Assembly: GCA_029942065.1 (NCBI GenBank)
Contig: JAPYTY010000148.1
Coordinates: 377 to 5,754 of the forward strand
Length of the DNA: 5,378 nucleotides
Direction: 5' to 3'
From: Acidobacteriota bacterium
GTDB lineage: Bacteria > Acidobacteriota > UBA6911 > RPQK01 > JADFOI01
Shown here: one piece after another, positions 1-5,378 of the stretch
Numbering within the stretch: the first letter of the stretch is position 1
How the letters are laid out: each line of letters opens with the position of its first letter
The notes under the pieces: model-generated
Database searches by the model: none
What the model saw: the letters and a program-made list of their open reading frames with translations, nothing else
What the model was told of the DNA's origin: nothing
Program-made: the position numbers and the translations under genes

Positions 1-1571
1 CCCTGGTGGCGGCCTGGGATCGGCGCATCCAGTCCGGGCAAGCCGGAGGCAATATGAACGGCGGACTCAACCGACTGGGCCGGCGGGCGGCACTGGAGAC
101 CTTCGCGGACTGGACCGACCGGATCCAGGACGGTGAACTGCCATCGGCGCCGTCCAGGCCGCAGGGCCAAGAGCGAAACCTGGTCATCACCCAGTGGGAC
201 TGGGCTGACCCCAAGGCCTATCTCCATGATGAGATCTCCACCGATAAGCGCAATCCCACCCTCAATGCCAATGGCCCCATCTACGGTGCGCTGGAGGCCA
301 GCGCGGACTACCTTCCCGTCCTGGATCCGGTCGGGCACACGGCAAGCCGGGTGATCGTGCCGGTTCGCGATCCCAACACCCAGGTGGCGTCCCGAGCGCC
401 GCTCGAGCCCTCGCCCTACTGGGGGGAAGAATCGATCTGGACCAGTCGGGCCAATGTGCACAATCCGATGCTGGATCACAAGGGGCGGGTCTGGCTCACC
501 TCCAGAGTCCGCCCGCGTGACAATCCGCCCTTGTGCCTGGAAGGATCGGACCACCCTTCTGCCAAGCTTTTCCCGGTGGCCCGGGCCAATCGGCATCTGG
601 CGGTCTATGATCCGGCCACCGAGAAGATGACGCTGATCGGTACCTGTTTCGGGACCCACCACCTGATTTTTGCCGAGGATGACAACCACACCCTCTGGAC
701 CAGCGGCGGCGGCCCGGTGATCGGTTGGTTTAACACCAGGATGTTCGATGAGACCGGTGACGAGGAGAAGTCGCAGGGCTGGACCGCCCTGATTATGGAC
801 ACCAATGGCAACGGAAGGCGGGACGCCTATGTGGAGCCCGATGAGCCGATGGATCCGGACAAGGACAAACGGGTCAACGCTCGCTACTACGGGGTTGCCT
901 TCAATCCGGTCGACGGTTCGATCTGGGGATCTTCGCTGGGTTTCCCCGGACTGGTCATGCGTTTGGATCTGGGGTCGGACCCTCCCGCGACGGCTTTGAC
1001 GGAAATCTACGAACTGCCATGGGGCAATCCCGAAGCACCGGTCCAGGGGTACTCCCCACGGGGCATGGACATCGATCGCAACGGAGTGGTGTGGGCGCCC
1101 CTGGCCAGCGGACACCTGGCCAGCTTTGACCGCAGCAAGTGCACCGGGCCGCTCAACGGGCCGACGGCGACCGGACAGCACTGTCCCGAGGGCTGGACTC
1201 TTTATCCGGAGCCCTTGCCGCAACTCAAGGGCCTGACCGATTCGGGCAGCGCCGAGGCCAGCTATTACACCTGGGTGGATCAGTTCAACGTCCTGGGTTT
1301 GGGCGAGAACGTGCCCATCAACACCGGTAACGAATCGGAAGGGCTGCTGGCCCTCAAGGACGAGGAATGGGTGATCATGCGGGTGCCCTATCCGCTCGGT
1401 TTTTATACCAAGTGGATGGATGGCCGCATCGATGATCCGAACACCGGCTGGAAGGGGCGAGGGCTCTGGGCGACCTGGTCCACGCGCGCTCCGTTTCATG
1501 CCGAGACCGGCAAGGGAACTTCCAGTAAGGTGGTCAAGTTTCAGCTCCGCACCGATCCGCTGGCGAAGTGA
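1..1571 (+). CDS. Large beta-propeller protein (Vgb/NHL-like; 'carboxypeptidase regulatory-like domain' family), 3' part
   Basis: The frame is open to the left edge (first whole codon at 3). A GTG at 6 has no visible ribosome binding site, so I read this as a 5'-truncated gene with about 520 codons visible. Several stretches have the propeller-blade pattern of Asp/Asn, Gly, then a hydrophobic residue and Trp. Counting from the GTG, they lie near residues 153-167, 219-236, 296-310 and 353-366, ending in forms such as GRVWLTSR and NGVVWAPL. Residues 265-277 form an Asp/Asn-rich loop (DTNGNGRRD) like dockerin or EF-hand calcium loops. From memory of the family, full-length relatives are exported and carry an N-terminal carboxypeptidase-regulatory Ig-like domain and sometimes a haem c motif; neither is in the visible part. 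The biochemical role is unknown; virginiamycin B lyase similarity is structural only. It ends 60 bases before the reductase start, on the same strand, suggesting co-transcription. Confidence 0.8.
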   Translation, partial: LVAAWDRRIQSGQAGGNMNGGLNRLGRRAALETFADWTDRIQDGELPSAPSRPQGQERNLVITQWDWADPKAYLHDEISTDKRNPTLNANGPIYGALEASADYLPVLDPVGHTASRVIVPVRDPNTQVASRAPLEPSPYWGEESIWTSRANVHNPMLDHKGRVWLTSRVRPRDNPPLCLEGSDHPSAKLFPVARANRHLAVYDPATEKMTLIGTCFGTHHLIFAEDDNHTLWTSGGGPVIGWFNTRMFDETGDEEKSQGWTALIMDTNGNGRRDAYVEPDEPMDPDKDKRVNARYYGVAFNPVDGSIWGSSLGFPGLVMRLDLGSDPPATALTEIYELPWGNPEAPVQGYSPRGMDIDRNGVVWAPLASGHLASFDRSKCTGPLNGPTATGQHCPEGWTLYPEPLPQLKGLTDSGSAEASYYTWVDQFNVLGLGENVPINTGNESEGLLALKDEEWVIMRVPYPLGFYTKWMDGRIDDPNTGWKGRGLWATWSTRAPFHAETGKGTSSKVVKFQLRTDPLAK

Positions 1572-1618
1572 ACCGGCATGCCTGACACCGCAAGGCGGGA
1601 AAGAAACAGAAATAGGGC

Positions 1619-1624
1619 AGGGAG
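1619..1624 (+). promoter_or_regulatory. Ribosome binding site deciding the reductase start
   Basis: AGGGAG lies 7 bases before the ATG at 1632. The upstream in-frame ATG at 1578 has no comparable site, and starting there would bury the twin-arginine signal behind 18 extra residues. This favours 1632. Confidence 0.6.
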
Positions 1625-1631
1625 TCCGAAG

Positions 1632-2552
1632 ATGAAACGAACGCGAAGAGAAGTGGTCAAGCTGGGAGTGGCAGCCGGAGCATCGCTGCTTCTGGGGGGT
1701 GAATCCCTTTCCGCCCAGTCAGCCCGGTTGATTGGACGCACCATTCCCTCCTCCGGGGAAACCGTGCCGGTGATCGGTCTGGGGGCGCGCAACTATCGAG
1801 TGGGAGACGACCTGGCCGAACGCGCCCCTTTCAAGGCCGCTCTGAAGGCGTTTGCCGATGGCGGCGGGAAGCTGGTTGACACGGCCCCAGGCTACGGCAA
1901 CTCGGAAACTGTGGTCGGGGACCTGGTAGCGGAACTGGGGATCCGGGATCAGCTGTTTGTGGCCACCAAGGTGGATCGCGAAGACCGCGAGGAAGGCCTC
2001 GAGAGGATCGACAATTCGTTCCGCACCCTGCGGACCGACCGGCTGGATTTGATGCAGGTCCACAATCTCAGGGGCGTGGACACTCAGCTGGGCACCCTGC
2101 GGGATCTCAAGGCTCAGGGACGGATCCGCTACCTGGGCATTACCACGTCCTCGGACCGGCAGTACCAGCGGATGATCCAGATCCTGGAGCGGGAGACCCT
2201 CGACTTCATCCAGCTGGATTATGCTCTGGACAATCGAAACGTGGCCGATCGCATCCTGCCTCTGGCGGCCGACCGGGGCATGGCGGTTCTGGTCAATCTG
2301 CCGTTTGGCAGAGGACGCCTGTTCCGCACGGTGGGCCAGAGGCCTCTGCCGGACTGGGCTGCTGAAATCGATTGTTCCAGCTGGGCCCAGGTGTTTCTCA
2401 AGTACGTGGTCTCCCACCCGGCCGTCACCTGTGTGATCCCGGGCACCACCAAGGAGCATCACGCGGTGGATAACCAGGGCGCCGGCCGGGGTCGGTTGCC
2501 GGATGGGTCCCTGCGGCGTACCATGGAGAGCTTCATCGACGGATTGACCTGA
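1632..2552 (+). CDS. Tat-exported aldo/keto reductase
   Basis: A 306-residue member of the aldo/keto reductase superfamily, which reduces aldehydes or ketones, or runs in reverse, with NAD(P)H. Residues 1-31 are a twin-arginine signal: TRREVVK at 4-10, a hydrophobic stretch at 11-21, then a Ser/Ala-rich cleavage region near SLSAQSA. The (beta/alpha)8 barrel follows. All four catalytic residues are present: Asp83 and Tyr88 in VDTAPGYG, Lys113 in VATKV, and His144 in MQVHNL. The cofactor-binding C-terminal motif is seen as VIPGTTKEHHAVDNQGA at about 268-284. Length is normal for the family once the signal is removed. I chose the ATG at 1632 over 1578 because of the ribosome binding site and the signal position. 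It sits 60 bases after the propeller gene and 14 before the quinoprotein gene, apparently in one operon. The family call is secure; the substrate is unknown. Confidence 0.92.
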   Translation: MKRTRREVVKLGVAAGASLLLGGESLSAQSARLIGRTIPSSGETVPVIGLGARNYRVGDDLAERAPFKAALKAFADGGGKLVDTAPGYGNSETVVGDLVAELGIRDQLFVATKVDREDREEGLERIDNSFRTLRTDRLDLMQVHNLRGVDTQLGTLRDLKAQGRIRYLGITTSSDRQYQRMIQILERETLDFIQLDYALDNRNVADRILPLAADRGMAVLVNLPFGRGRLFRTVGQRPLPDWAAEIDCSSWAQVFLKYVVSHPAVTCVIPGTTKEHHAVDNQGAGRGRLPDGSLRRTMESFIDGLT

Positions 2553-2554
2553 AA

Positions 2555-2560
2555 GTGAGG
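2555..2560 (+). promoter_or_regulatory. Ribosome binding site of the PQQ dehydrogenase gene
   Basis: GTGAGG, 6 bases before the ATG at 2567, immediately follows the reductase stop codon (2550-2552). It makes the alternative in-frame GTG at 2555 unlikely, since that GTG would be part of the site itself. Confidence 0.55.
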
Positions 2561-2566
2561 AAGCAA

Positions 2567-4363
2567 ATGTCTTACCCATTGAATCGACTTTCCCGTGGTT
2601 TCGCTTTCTTTGTAATTTTGATCGCCTGCGGACTCCAGTTGCGGGCCCAGGATTCTCCGTCCTCTTTCGTCCCGGTCACCGACACCATGCTCGAGAATCC
2701 CGATCCGGCCGACTGGCTGATGTGGCGCCGGACCCAGGATGGCTGGGGCTACAGTCCGTTGGATGAGGTGGATCGCGAAAATGTCTCTGAGCTCACGATG
2801 GTCTGGTCCCAGGACATGGTGAAGGGCACCCAGCAGGGAACACCCCTGGTGCACGACGGGATCATGTATATGCCCAACCCGCAGGATGTTATCCGGGCCC
2901 GGAATGCCGCCACCGGAGATGCTATCTGGGAGTATCGCCGGGAAGTGCCTCAGGACCTGGCCGCCATTATCCGGGATGCCGGGCGTACCAGGAATCATGC
3001 CATCTACGGAAACCTGATCATCTCCACCAGCGCCGATGATTACGTGTTCGCCGTTGATGCGGTCTCGGGTAAGCAAGTTTGGGAAACCCTGATACTCGAT
3101 TTCAGGGTCAACCCCGCCCTGCAAAGCTCCGGTCCCATCATCGCCGACGGCAAGATCCTTTCCGGTCGAAACTGCTATGCGGAGGGCGGACCCGAGGCCT
3201 GCGTCCTCACCGCCCACGATGCGCGAACCGGTCAAGAATTGTGGCGCACCCGGACCATCCCCAGGCCGGGCGAGCCGGGCGATGAAAGCTGGGGCGAGGT
3301 TCCCTTTGACCGAAGGTGGCACGTGGGCACCTGGATGGTGCCCAGCTACGATCCGGAGCTCCGGCTGGTATACACCGGAACCTCGGTGACCTCCCCGGCA
3401 CCCAAGTATATGCTGGGCGCCAACGACCTTCAGTACCTCTATCACAACTCGACCCTGGCCCTGGATATCGATACGGGGGAGATCGTCTGGTACTACCAGC
3501 ATGTGGTCGATCACTGGGATCTGGATCACCCCTACGAGCGCATCCTGATCGACACGGCCGTGGCGCCGGACCCGGAGGAGGTGAGCTGGATCAATCCCGG
3601 TGTACGGCCCGGCGAGAGGCGGCAGGTACTGACGGGCATTCCGGGTAAGACCGGCATCGTCTATACCCTCGATCGCAAGACGGGAGAATTTTTATGGGCT
3701 CGACCCACCGTGACTCAGAATGTTGTGGATAACATCGATGGCGCCACCGGTCGTGTCACCGTCAATCCCGAGGTGATCTTCACCGCTGCGGGGCAGCAGC
3801 GCCTGGTGTGCCCCAATTCCGGCGGCGGTAAGAACTGGCCGCCCGGGGCCTACAGCCCCATGACTCATGCCATGTACTTCCCGCTGCAGAATGCCTGCAT
3901 GAGCATGACGTCCAGTGAGCCGGGACCCACCTTTGATTTCCTGGATGCTCCTCCCGGCACCCGCCAGCAGTCGCGGTATGGATTCAGCAGTCACGCCCAG
4001 ATCACTCCGGGAACCAAAAACGTTGGAAGGATCGAGGCGGTCTCCGTGGAGACCGGGGGAACCCTCTGGAGGTATGAGCAGCGAGCGGCGGTGACGGCTC
4101 TCCTAACCACTGGAGGTGGACTCGTTTTTGGGGGGGACTCCAATGGAGGTTTCCGGGCCTTGGACCAAGACACCGGAAAAGTACTCTGGGAGGTCAATCT
4201 CGGCTCGGGAGTCACGGGCCATCCCGTTACCTATTCCGTCGATGGCAAACAGTATGTTGCGGTGAGTACGGGCGTCTCGGTGGTGACCGCGATTGCCGGC
4301 ATGCTGGCGCCGGAGTTGAGCACCGGCGTGGACAACACACTCGTTGTGTTCGCTCTGCCGTAG
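2567..4363 (+). CDS. PQQ-dependent alcohol dehydrogenase (quinoprotein), exported
   Basis: A 598-residue eight-bladed propeller of the methanol/ethanol quinoprotein family, which oxidises alcohols outside the cytoplasm using pyrroloquinoline quinone and passes electrons to a cytochrome. Residues 1-28 are a signal sequence; LIAC at 18-21 also fits a lipobox, so it may be a lipoprotein. The N-terminal family motif is at 52-63 (MWRRTQDGWGYS). Repeated propeller-docking stretches include DAVSGKQVWE, DIDTGEIVWYYQ, DRKTGEFLWA and DQDTGKVLWE. Trp317-Asp318-Leu319-Asp320 matches the catalytic Asp plus the extra Asp two residues later that marks lanthanide-using members. Glu206 is the likely metal-binding Glu, Trp256 the likely PQQ-stacking Trp and Lys361 the residue near PQQ. 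Oddities: the usual vicinal Cys-Cys pair is absent (region 137-155), and the usual GTGNP metal-binding Asn is replaced by GTSVTSP at 271-277. No CxxCH haem domain is present. It is the last gene of the apparent operon. Confidence 0.92.
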   Translation: MSYPLNRLSRGFAFFVILIACGLQLRAQDSPSSFVPVTDTMLENPDPADWLMWRRTQDGWGYSPLDEVDRENVSELTMVWSQDMVKGTQQGTPLVHDGIMYMPNPQDVIRARNAATGDAIWEYRREVPQDLAAIIRDAGRTRNHAIYGNLIISTSADDYVFAVDAVSGKQVWETLILDFRVNPALQSSGPIIADGKILSGRNCYAEGGPEACVLTAHDARTGQELWRTRTIPRPGEPGDESWGEVPFDRRWHVGTWMVPSYDPELRLVYTGTSVTSPAPKYMLGANDLQYLYHNSTLALDIDTGEIVWYYQHVVDHWDLDHPYERILIDTAVAPDPEEVSWINPGVRPGERRQVLTGIPGKTGIVYTLDRKTGEFLWARPTVTQNVVDNIDGATGRVTVNPEVIFTAAGQQRLVCPNSGGGKNWPPGAYSPMTHAMYFPLQNACMSMTSSEPGPTFDFLDAPPGTRQQSRYGFSSHAQITPGTKNVGRIEAVSVETGGTLWRYEQRAAVTALLTTGGGLVFGGDSNGGFRALDQDTGKVLWEVNLGSGVTGHPVTYSVDGKQYVAVSTGVSVVTAIAGMLAPELSTGVDNTLVVFALP

Positions 4364-4401
4364 CCCGGGCCAGGGCTCGGATGAGGTACGCTGCGGGCTA
4401 C
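4360..4401. repeat. Imperfect REP-like inverted repeat
   Basis: Two perfect 8-base arms, GTAGCCCG at 4360-4367 and CGGGCTAC at 4394-4401, enclose a 26-base loop that contains GGATGAGG. The arrangement recalls extragenic palindromes of the type tagcccgga...tccgggcta found after genes in many GC-rich bacteria. The left arm overlaps the stop codon of the dehydrogenase gene. The following bases are an A-run rather than a T-run, so it does not read as a standard plus-strand intrinsic terminator, although it could stabilise the 3' end of the mRNA. It is a single copy in this window, so repeat status is inferred from resemblance. Confidence 0.35.
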
Positions 4402-4456
4402 CGAAAAAATTCCGGCCCATGTTGTTTTGGCCTTTTCTTGATGCTGTTGTGAGTTT

Positions 4457-4461
4457 GGAGG
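4457..4461 (+). promoter_or_regulatory. Candidate ribosome binding site of the small membrane-anchored protein gene
   Basis: GGAGG is followed by 13 bases before the ATG at 4475. The motif is strong but the spacing is long, so translation may be modest. No better in-frame start is nearer. Confidence 0.4.
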
Positions 4462-4474
4462 TTTCACTGGAAAT

Positions 4475-4948
4475 ATGATCAAGAACATACTCAAGTCGAT
4501 TGCCGCGGTTCTGGCTCTGATTGTGTTGACGCTTTCGGTTTTGTACGTCAACCGCCGTGATCCTTACCGCATTATCCCGGGCAAGCAGATTACGGGAGAG
4601 GAAGTTCCCGGGCTGATCGATGACTGGAGCTTCACGCTGGAGCATCGCGGGGTCGTCAACGAAGTTCGACCCTCGAATCCCTACTCCGTCAATACCTCCA
4701 GTCTTTTGGTGGAGGACGTTCTCTATATTCCTTCCGGAAGCGGCGAACACAGCCGCTGGGCGCAATTTCTGGTGGAGGATCCCAACATGAGGCTCAAGGT
4801 TGGGAACAAGATTTACAAGGTGCGGGCCATCCGGGTGGAAGAGCCGTCCCGTCTGGACAGGGTCCGTGAGGCTTATGGGAAAAAGTACCCGCGCACCCCG
4901 GCGGAAAACATCGCGAACTTCTGGTTTTTTCAAGTTGAATCGCGCTGA
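4475..4948 (+). CDS. Small membrane-anchored protein, function unknown (DUF2255/split-barrel-like C-terminal part)
   Basis: A 157-residue protein. Residues 5-25 form one hydrophobic helix preceded by lysines, so it is probably a signal anchor with the rest outside the cytoplasm. The soluble part has an opening W-S-F-T-L-E-H-R-G segment (51-59), then N-P-Y-S-V-N (68-73), a strand pattern DVLYIPSGSG (81-90), and a closing block VGNKIYKVRAIRVEEP (109-124), followed by a helix and WFFQVESR at the C-terminus. The closing pattern of iron-free beta strands, then R-L-x-x-V-R-x-A-Y, then W-F-F, reminds me of DUF2255 or pyridoxamine-oxidase-like split-barrel proteins, but I could not verify this. No catalytic residue is identifiable. 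The gene is 111 bases after the dehydrogenase and beyond a hairpin, so it may be a separate unit. The coding frame is convincing; the function is not assigned. Confidence 0.75.
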   Translation: MIKNILKSIAAVLALIVLTLSVLYVNRRDPYRIIPGKQITGEEVPGLIDDWSFTLEHRGVVNEVRPSNPYSVNTSSLLVEDVLYIPSGSGEHSRWAQFLVEDPNMRLKVGNKIYKVRAIRVEEPSRLDRVREAYGKKYPRTPAENIANFWFFQVESR

Positions 4949-5000
4949 GTCCGTATCGGGCAGAATCCTGGGTAGAGCATCTTTGCTGGGGATCAGTCTG

Positions 5001-5129
5001 GGCTTCCTGGTGCTGGAGTTGGTCCCAGGCGACACCCTGGCTGAGCGGGTTACCAAGGGGCCATTGCCGGTTGAGGAAGCCCTGGAGGTTTGTCGTCAGA
5101 TTGCTGAAGGGGTGGAGGCGGCCCATTGA
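5001..5129 (+). pseudogene. Fragment of a Hanks-type Ser/Thr protein kinase
   Basis: In this frame the translation reads GFLVLELVPGDTLAERV, then KGPLPVEEALEVCRQIAEGVEAAH, then a stop at 5127-5129. It matches the hinge and alpha-D to alpha-E region of bacterial Ser/Thr kinases, where an intact protein would continue within a few residues into the HRDLKPxN catalytic loop. Here that loop, the DFG motif and everything after it are missing. No ATP-binding glycine loop or Lys is visible upstream, where the frame overlaps the preceding gene and loses resemblance. About 42 codons therefore survive from a protein whose kinase domain is normally about 260 residues. I infer a non-functional remnant left by deletion or recombination between kinase paralogues. 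The 3' break coincides with the onset of AT-richer DNA. Confidence 0.7.
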
Positions 5130-5160
5130 CACTCAGGCGAAGGGTGGGTATGGTCTTAAC

Positions 5161-5226
5161 GACTACTTTAGTTAAAGGCCCCCTGAAGTGATCGATGAAA
5201 ACAACAATGAGGGCCTTCAGTTAGTC
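5161..5226. repeat. Large imperfect inverted repeat / possible hairpin
   Basis: The left arm, 5161-5183 (GACTA...AAGGCCCCC), is nearly the reverse complement of the right arm, 5209-5226 (GAGGGCCTTCAGTTAGTC), with a gap in the left arm. The core is 7 contiguous pairs, AAGGCCC with GGGCCTT (5175-5181 with 5211-5217), and the outer GACTA/TAGTC pair also matches. The loop is about 25 bases. There is no T-run after it, so it is not a typical intrinsic terminator; it could be a structured leader or the scar of a mobile element. Confidence 0.4.
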
Positions 5227-5340
5227 TTACCTTGCGACGATCCCCAAGGAACCACCGACCAGAAGCGTGAAACCGAATAAGAAGGTTATTGTGTTCTGCT
5301 CCTTTGTGATCAAGTAGCGTTGGATTGATGACAAGAACAT
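5227..5340 (-). CDS. Possible small single-helix membrane protein or gene remnant (37 aa)
   Basis: On the minus strand an ATG (5340-5338) opens a 37-codon frame ending in TAA at 5229-5227. The product has a polar start with ITKEQ at residues 11-15, then one hydrophobic segment at about 18-34 (TITFLFGFTLLVGGSLG), ending IVAR. It resembles the N-terminal anchor of small exported proteins such as ComEA-type proteins, but it stops right after the helix. GAGG sits only 1-2 bases before the ATG, too close for a good ribosome binding site. It may be a remnant or chance; I do not assign a function. Confidence 0.2.
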   Translation of the reverse strand: MFLSSIQRYLITKEQNTITFLFGFTLLVGGSLGIVAR

Positions 5341-5346
5341 TCCTCG

Positions 5347-5356
5347 TAGGAGGAGG
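5347..5356 (+). promoter_or_regulatory. Very strong Shine-Dalgarno for the gene at the right edge
   Basis: TAGGAGGAGG holds two overlapping AGGAGG registers. The one at 5348-5353 leaves 5 bases to the ATG at 5359. It is the best ribosome binding site in the window and the main support for a gene starting there. Confidence 0.65.
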
Positions 5357-5358
5357 AC

Positions 5359-5378
5359 ATGAACCGTAACAAACTTTA
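5359..5378 (+). CDS. Start of an unidentified gene cut by the window edge
   Basis: ATG AAC CGT AAC AAA CTT gives M-N-R-N-K-L, and the next codon begins TA, so it is Tyr or a stop. The short basic start would suit a signal peptide, but six residues cannot identify a family. The call rests on the consensus ribosome binding site just upstream. Confidence 0.5.

Larger units (their letters stand above)
5130..5358. other. AT-richer non-coding stretch between kinase remnant and next gene
   Basis: No convincing plus-strand gene is present. G+C from 5131 to the end is about 46% by hand count, clearly below the upstream genes, which look near or above 60%. The stretch holds a long imperfect inverted repeat (5161-5226), a 37-codon minus-strand frame (5227-5340) and, at its right end, the ribosome binding site of the next gene. 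I found no confident promoter pair, tRNA or known riboswitch. Confidence 0.5.

Noticed and set aside
1578..1631. Earlier ATG for the reductase at 1578
   Set aside because: No ribosome binding site, and it would add 18 charged residues before the twin-arginine signal.
1719..2579. Long minus-strand frame (286 codons) opposite the reductase gene
   Set aside because: It mirrors a gene with clear family motifs, and its translation is low-complexity and rich in His, Gln, Pro and Gly with no recognisable domain; a shadow of GC-rich codon use.
2459..3529. Minus-strand frame (356 codons) opposite the PQQ dehydrogenase gene
   Set aside because: It covers a well-supported plus-strand gene; its translation has no recognisable family and reflects antisense of GC-rich codons.
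4408..4440. Possible intrinsic terminator, GGCC stem (4413-4416 with 4429-4432) followed by TTTTCTT
   Set aside because: Only four contiguous stem pairs and an interrupted T-run; too weak to call.
4422..4450. Possible promoter for the small protein gene, TTGTTT with 17-base spacing to TGTTGT
   Set aside because: The -10 element matches the consensus at only three of six positions; such matches are common by chance.
4800..5000. Upstream extension of the kinase frame from an ATG at 4800
   Set aside because: This part overlaps the small protein gene in another frame and shows no kinase N-lobe motif; only the segment from about 5001 resembles a kinase.
4103..5056. Minus-strand frame (317 codons) across the dehydrogenase end, intergenic gap and small protein gene
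   Set aside because: It spans two real plus-strand genes and a non-coding gap, with no domain resemblance in its translation.
5154..5178. Integron attC-like core sites (TCTTAAC ... GTTAAAG)
   Set aside because: Both cores miss the consensus (first base of RYYYAAC, last base of GTTRRRY), and there is no integrase or cassette array in view.

Overview
The window looks like a stretch of a GC-rich bacterial chromosome. Acidobacteriota is my best guess, but it is an inference. It rests on three points: the large beta-propeller protein at the left edge is of a kind I associate with soil and marine Acidobacteriota; the quinoprotein sequence style is similar; and the remnant of a Hanks-type Ser/Thr kinase has the hinge and alpha-E wording typical of that phylum's abundant kinases. 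No rRNA, tRNA or conserved housekeeping gene is present to settle the taxonomy.

Positions 1-4363 form a tight plus-strand cluster of three genes. The first is the 3' part of a large beta-propeller protein, probably exported, whose 5' end lies outside the window. Sixty bases later comes an aldo/keto reductase with a twin-arginine (Tat) signal and an intact catalytic tetrad. Fourteen bases after that comes a PQQ-dependent alcohol dehydrogenase with an N-terminal signal sequence. The close spacing, shared strand and good ribosome binding sites suggest one transcript. The last two genes both encode exported carbonyl/alcohol redox enzymes, so the operon probably carries out oxidation or reduction of an alcohol or aldehyde outside the cytoplasm. 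The substrate cannot be read from the sequence.

Positions 4364-4474 are intergenic. They hold an imperfect REP-like inverted repeat that overlaps the stop codon of the dehydrogenase gene. Positions 4475-4948 encode a small protein with an N-terminal membrane anchor and no function I can assign with confidence.

From about 5001 to 5129 there is an isolated fragment of a Ser/Thr protein kinase, cut off just before the catalytic loop. Positions 5130-5358 are noticeably more AT-rich (about 46% G+C by hand count for 5131-5378) and have no convincing plus-strand gene. They contain a large imperfect inverted repeat and a 37-codon minus-strand reading frame with one hydrophobic segment. At the right edge a very strong Shine-Dalgarno sequence precedes an ATG at 5359, probably the start of a gene that continues outside the window.

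I see no CRISPR array, phage gene, transposase or toxin-antitoxin pair. The parts most worth a second look are the unusual active site of the quinoprotein, its pairing with a Tat-exported reductase, and the rearranged right-hand end.
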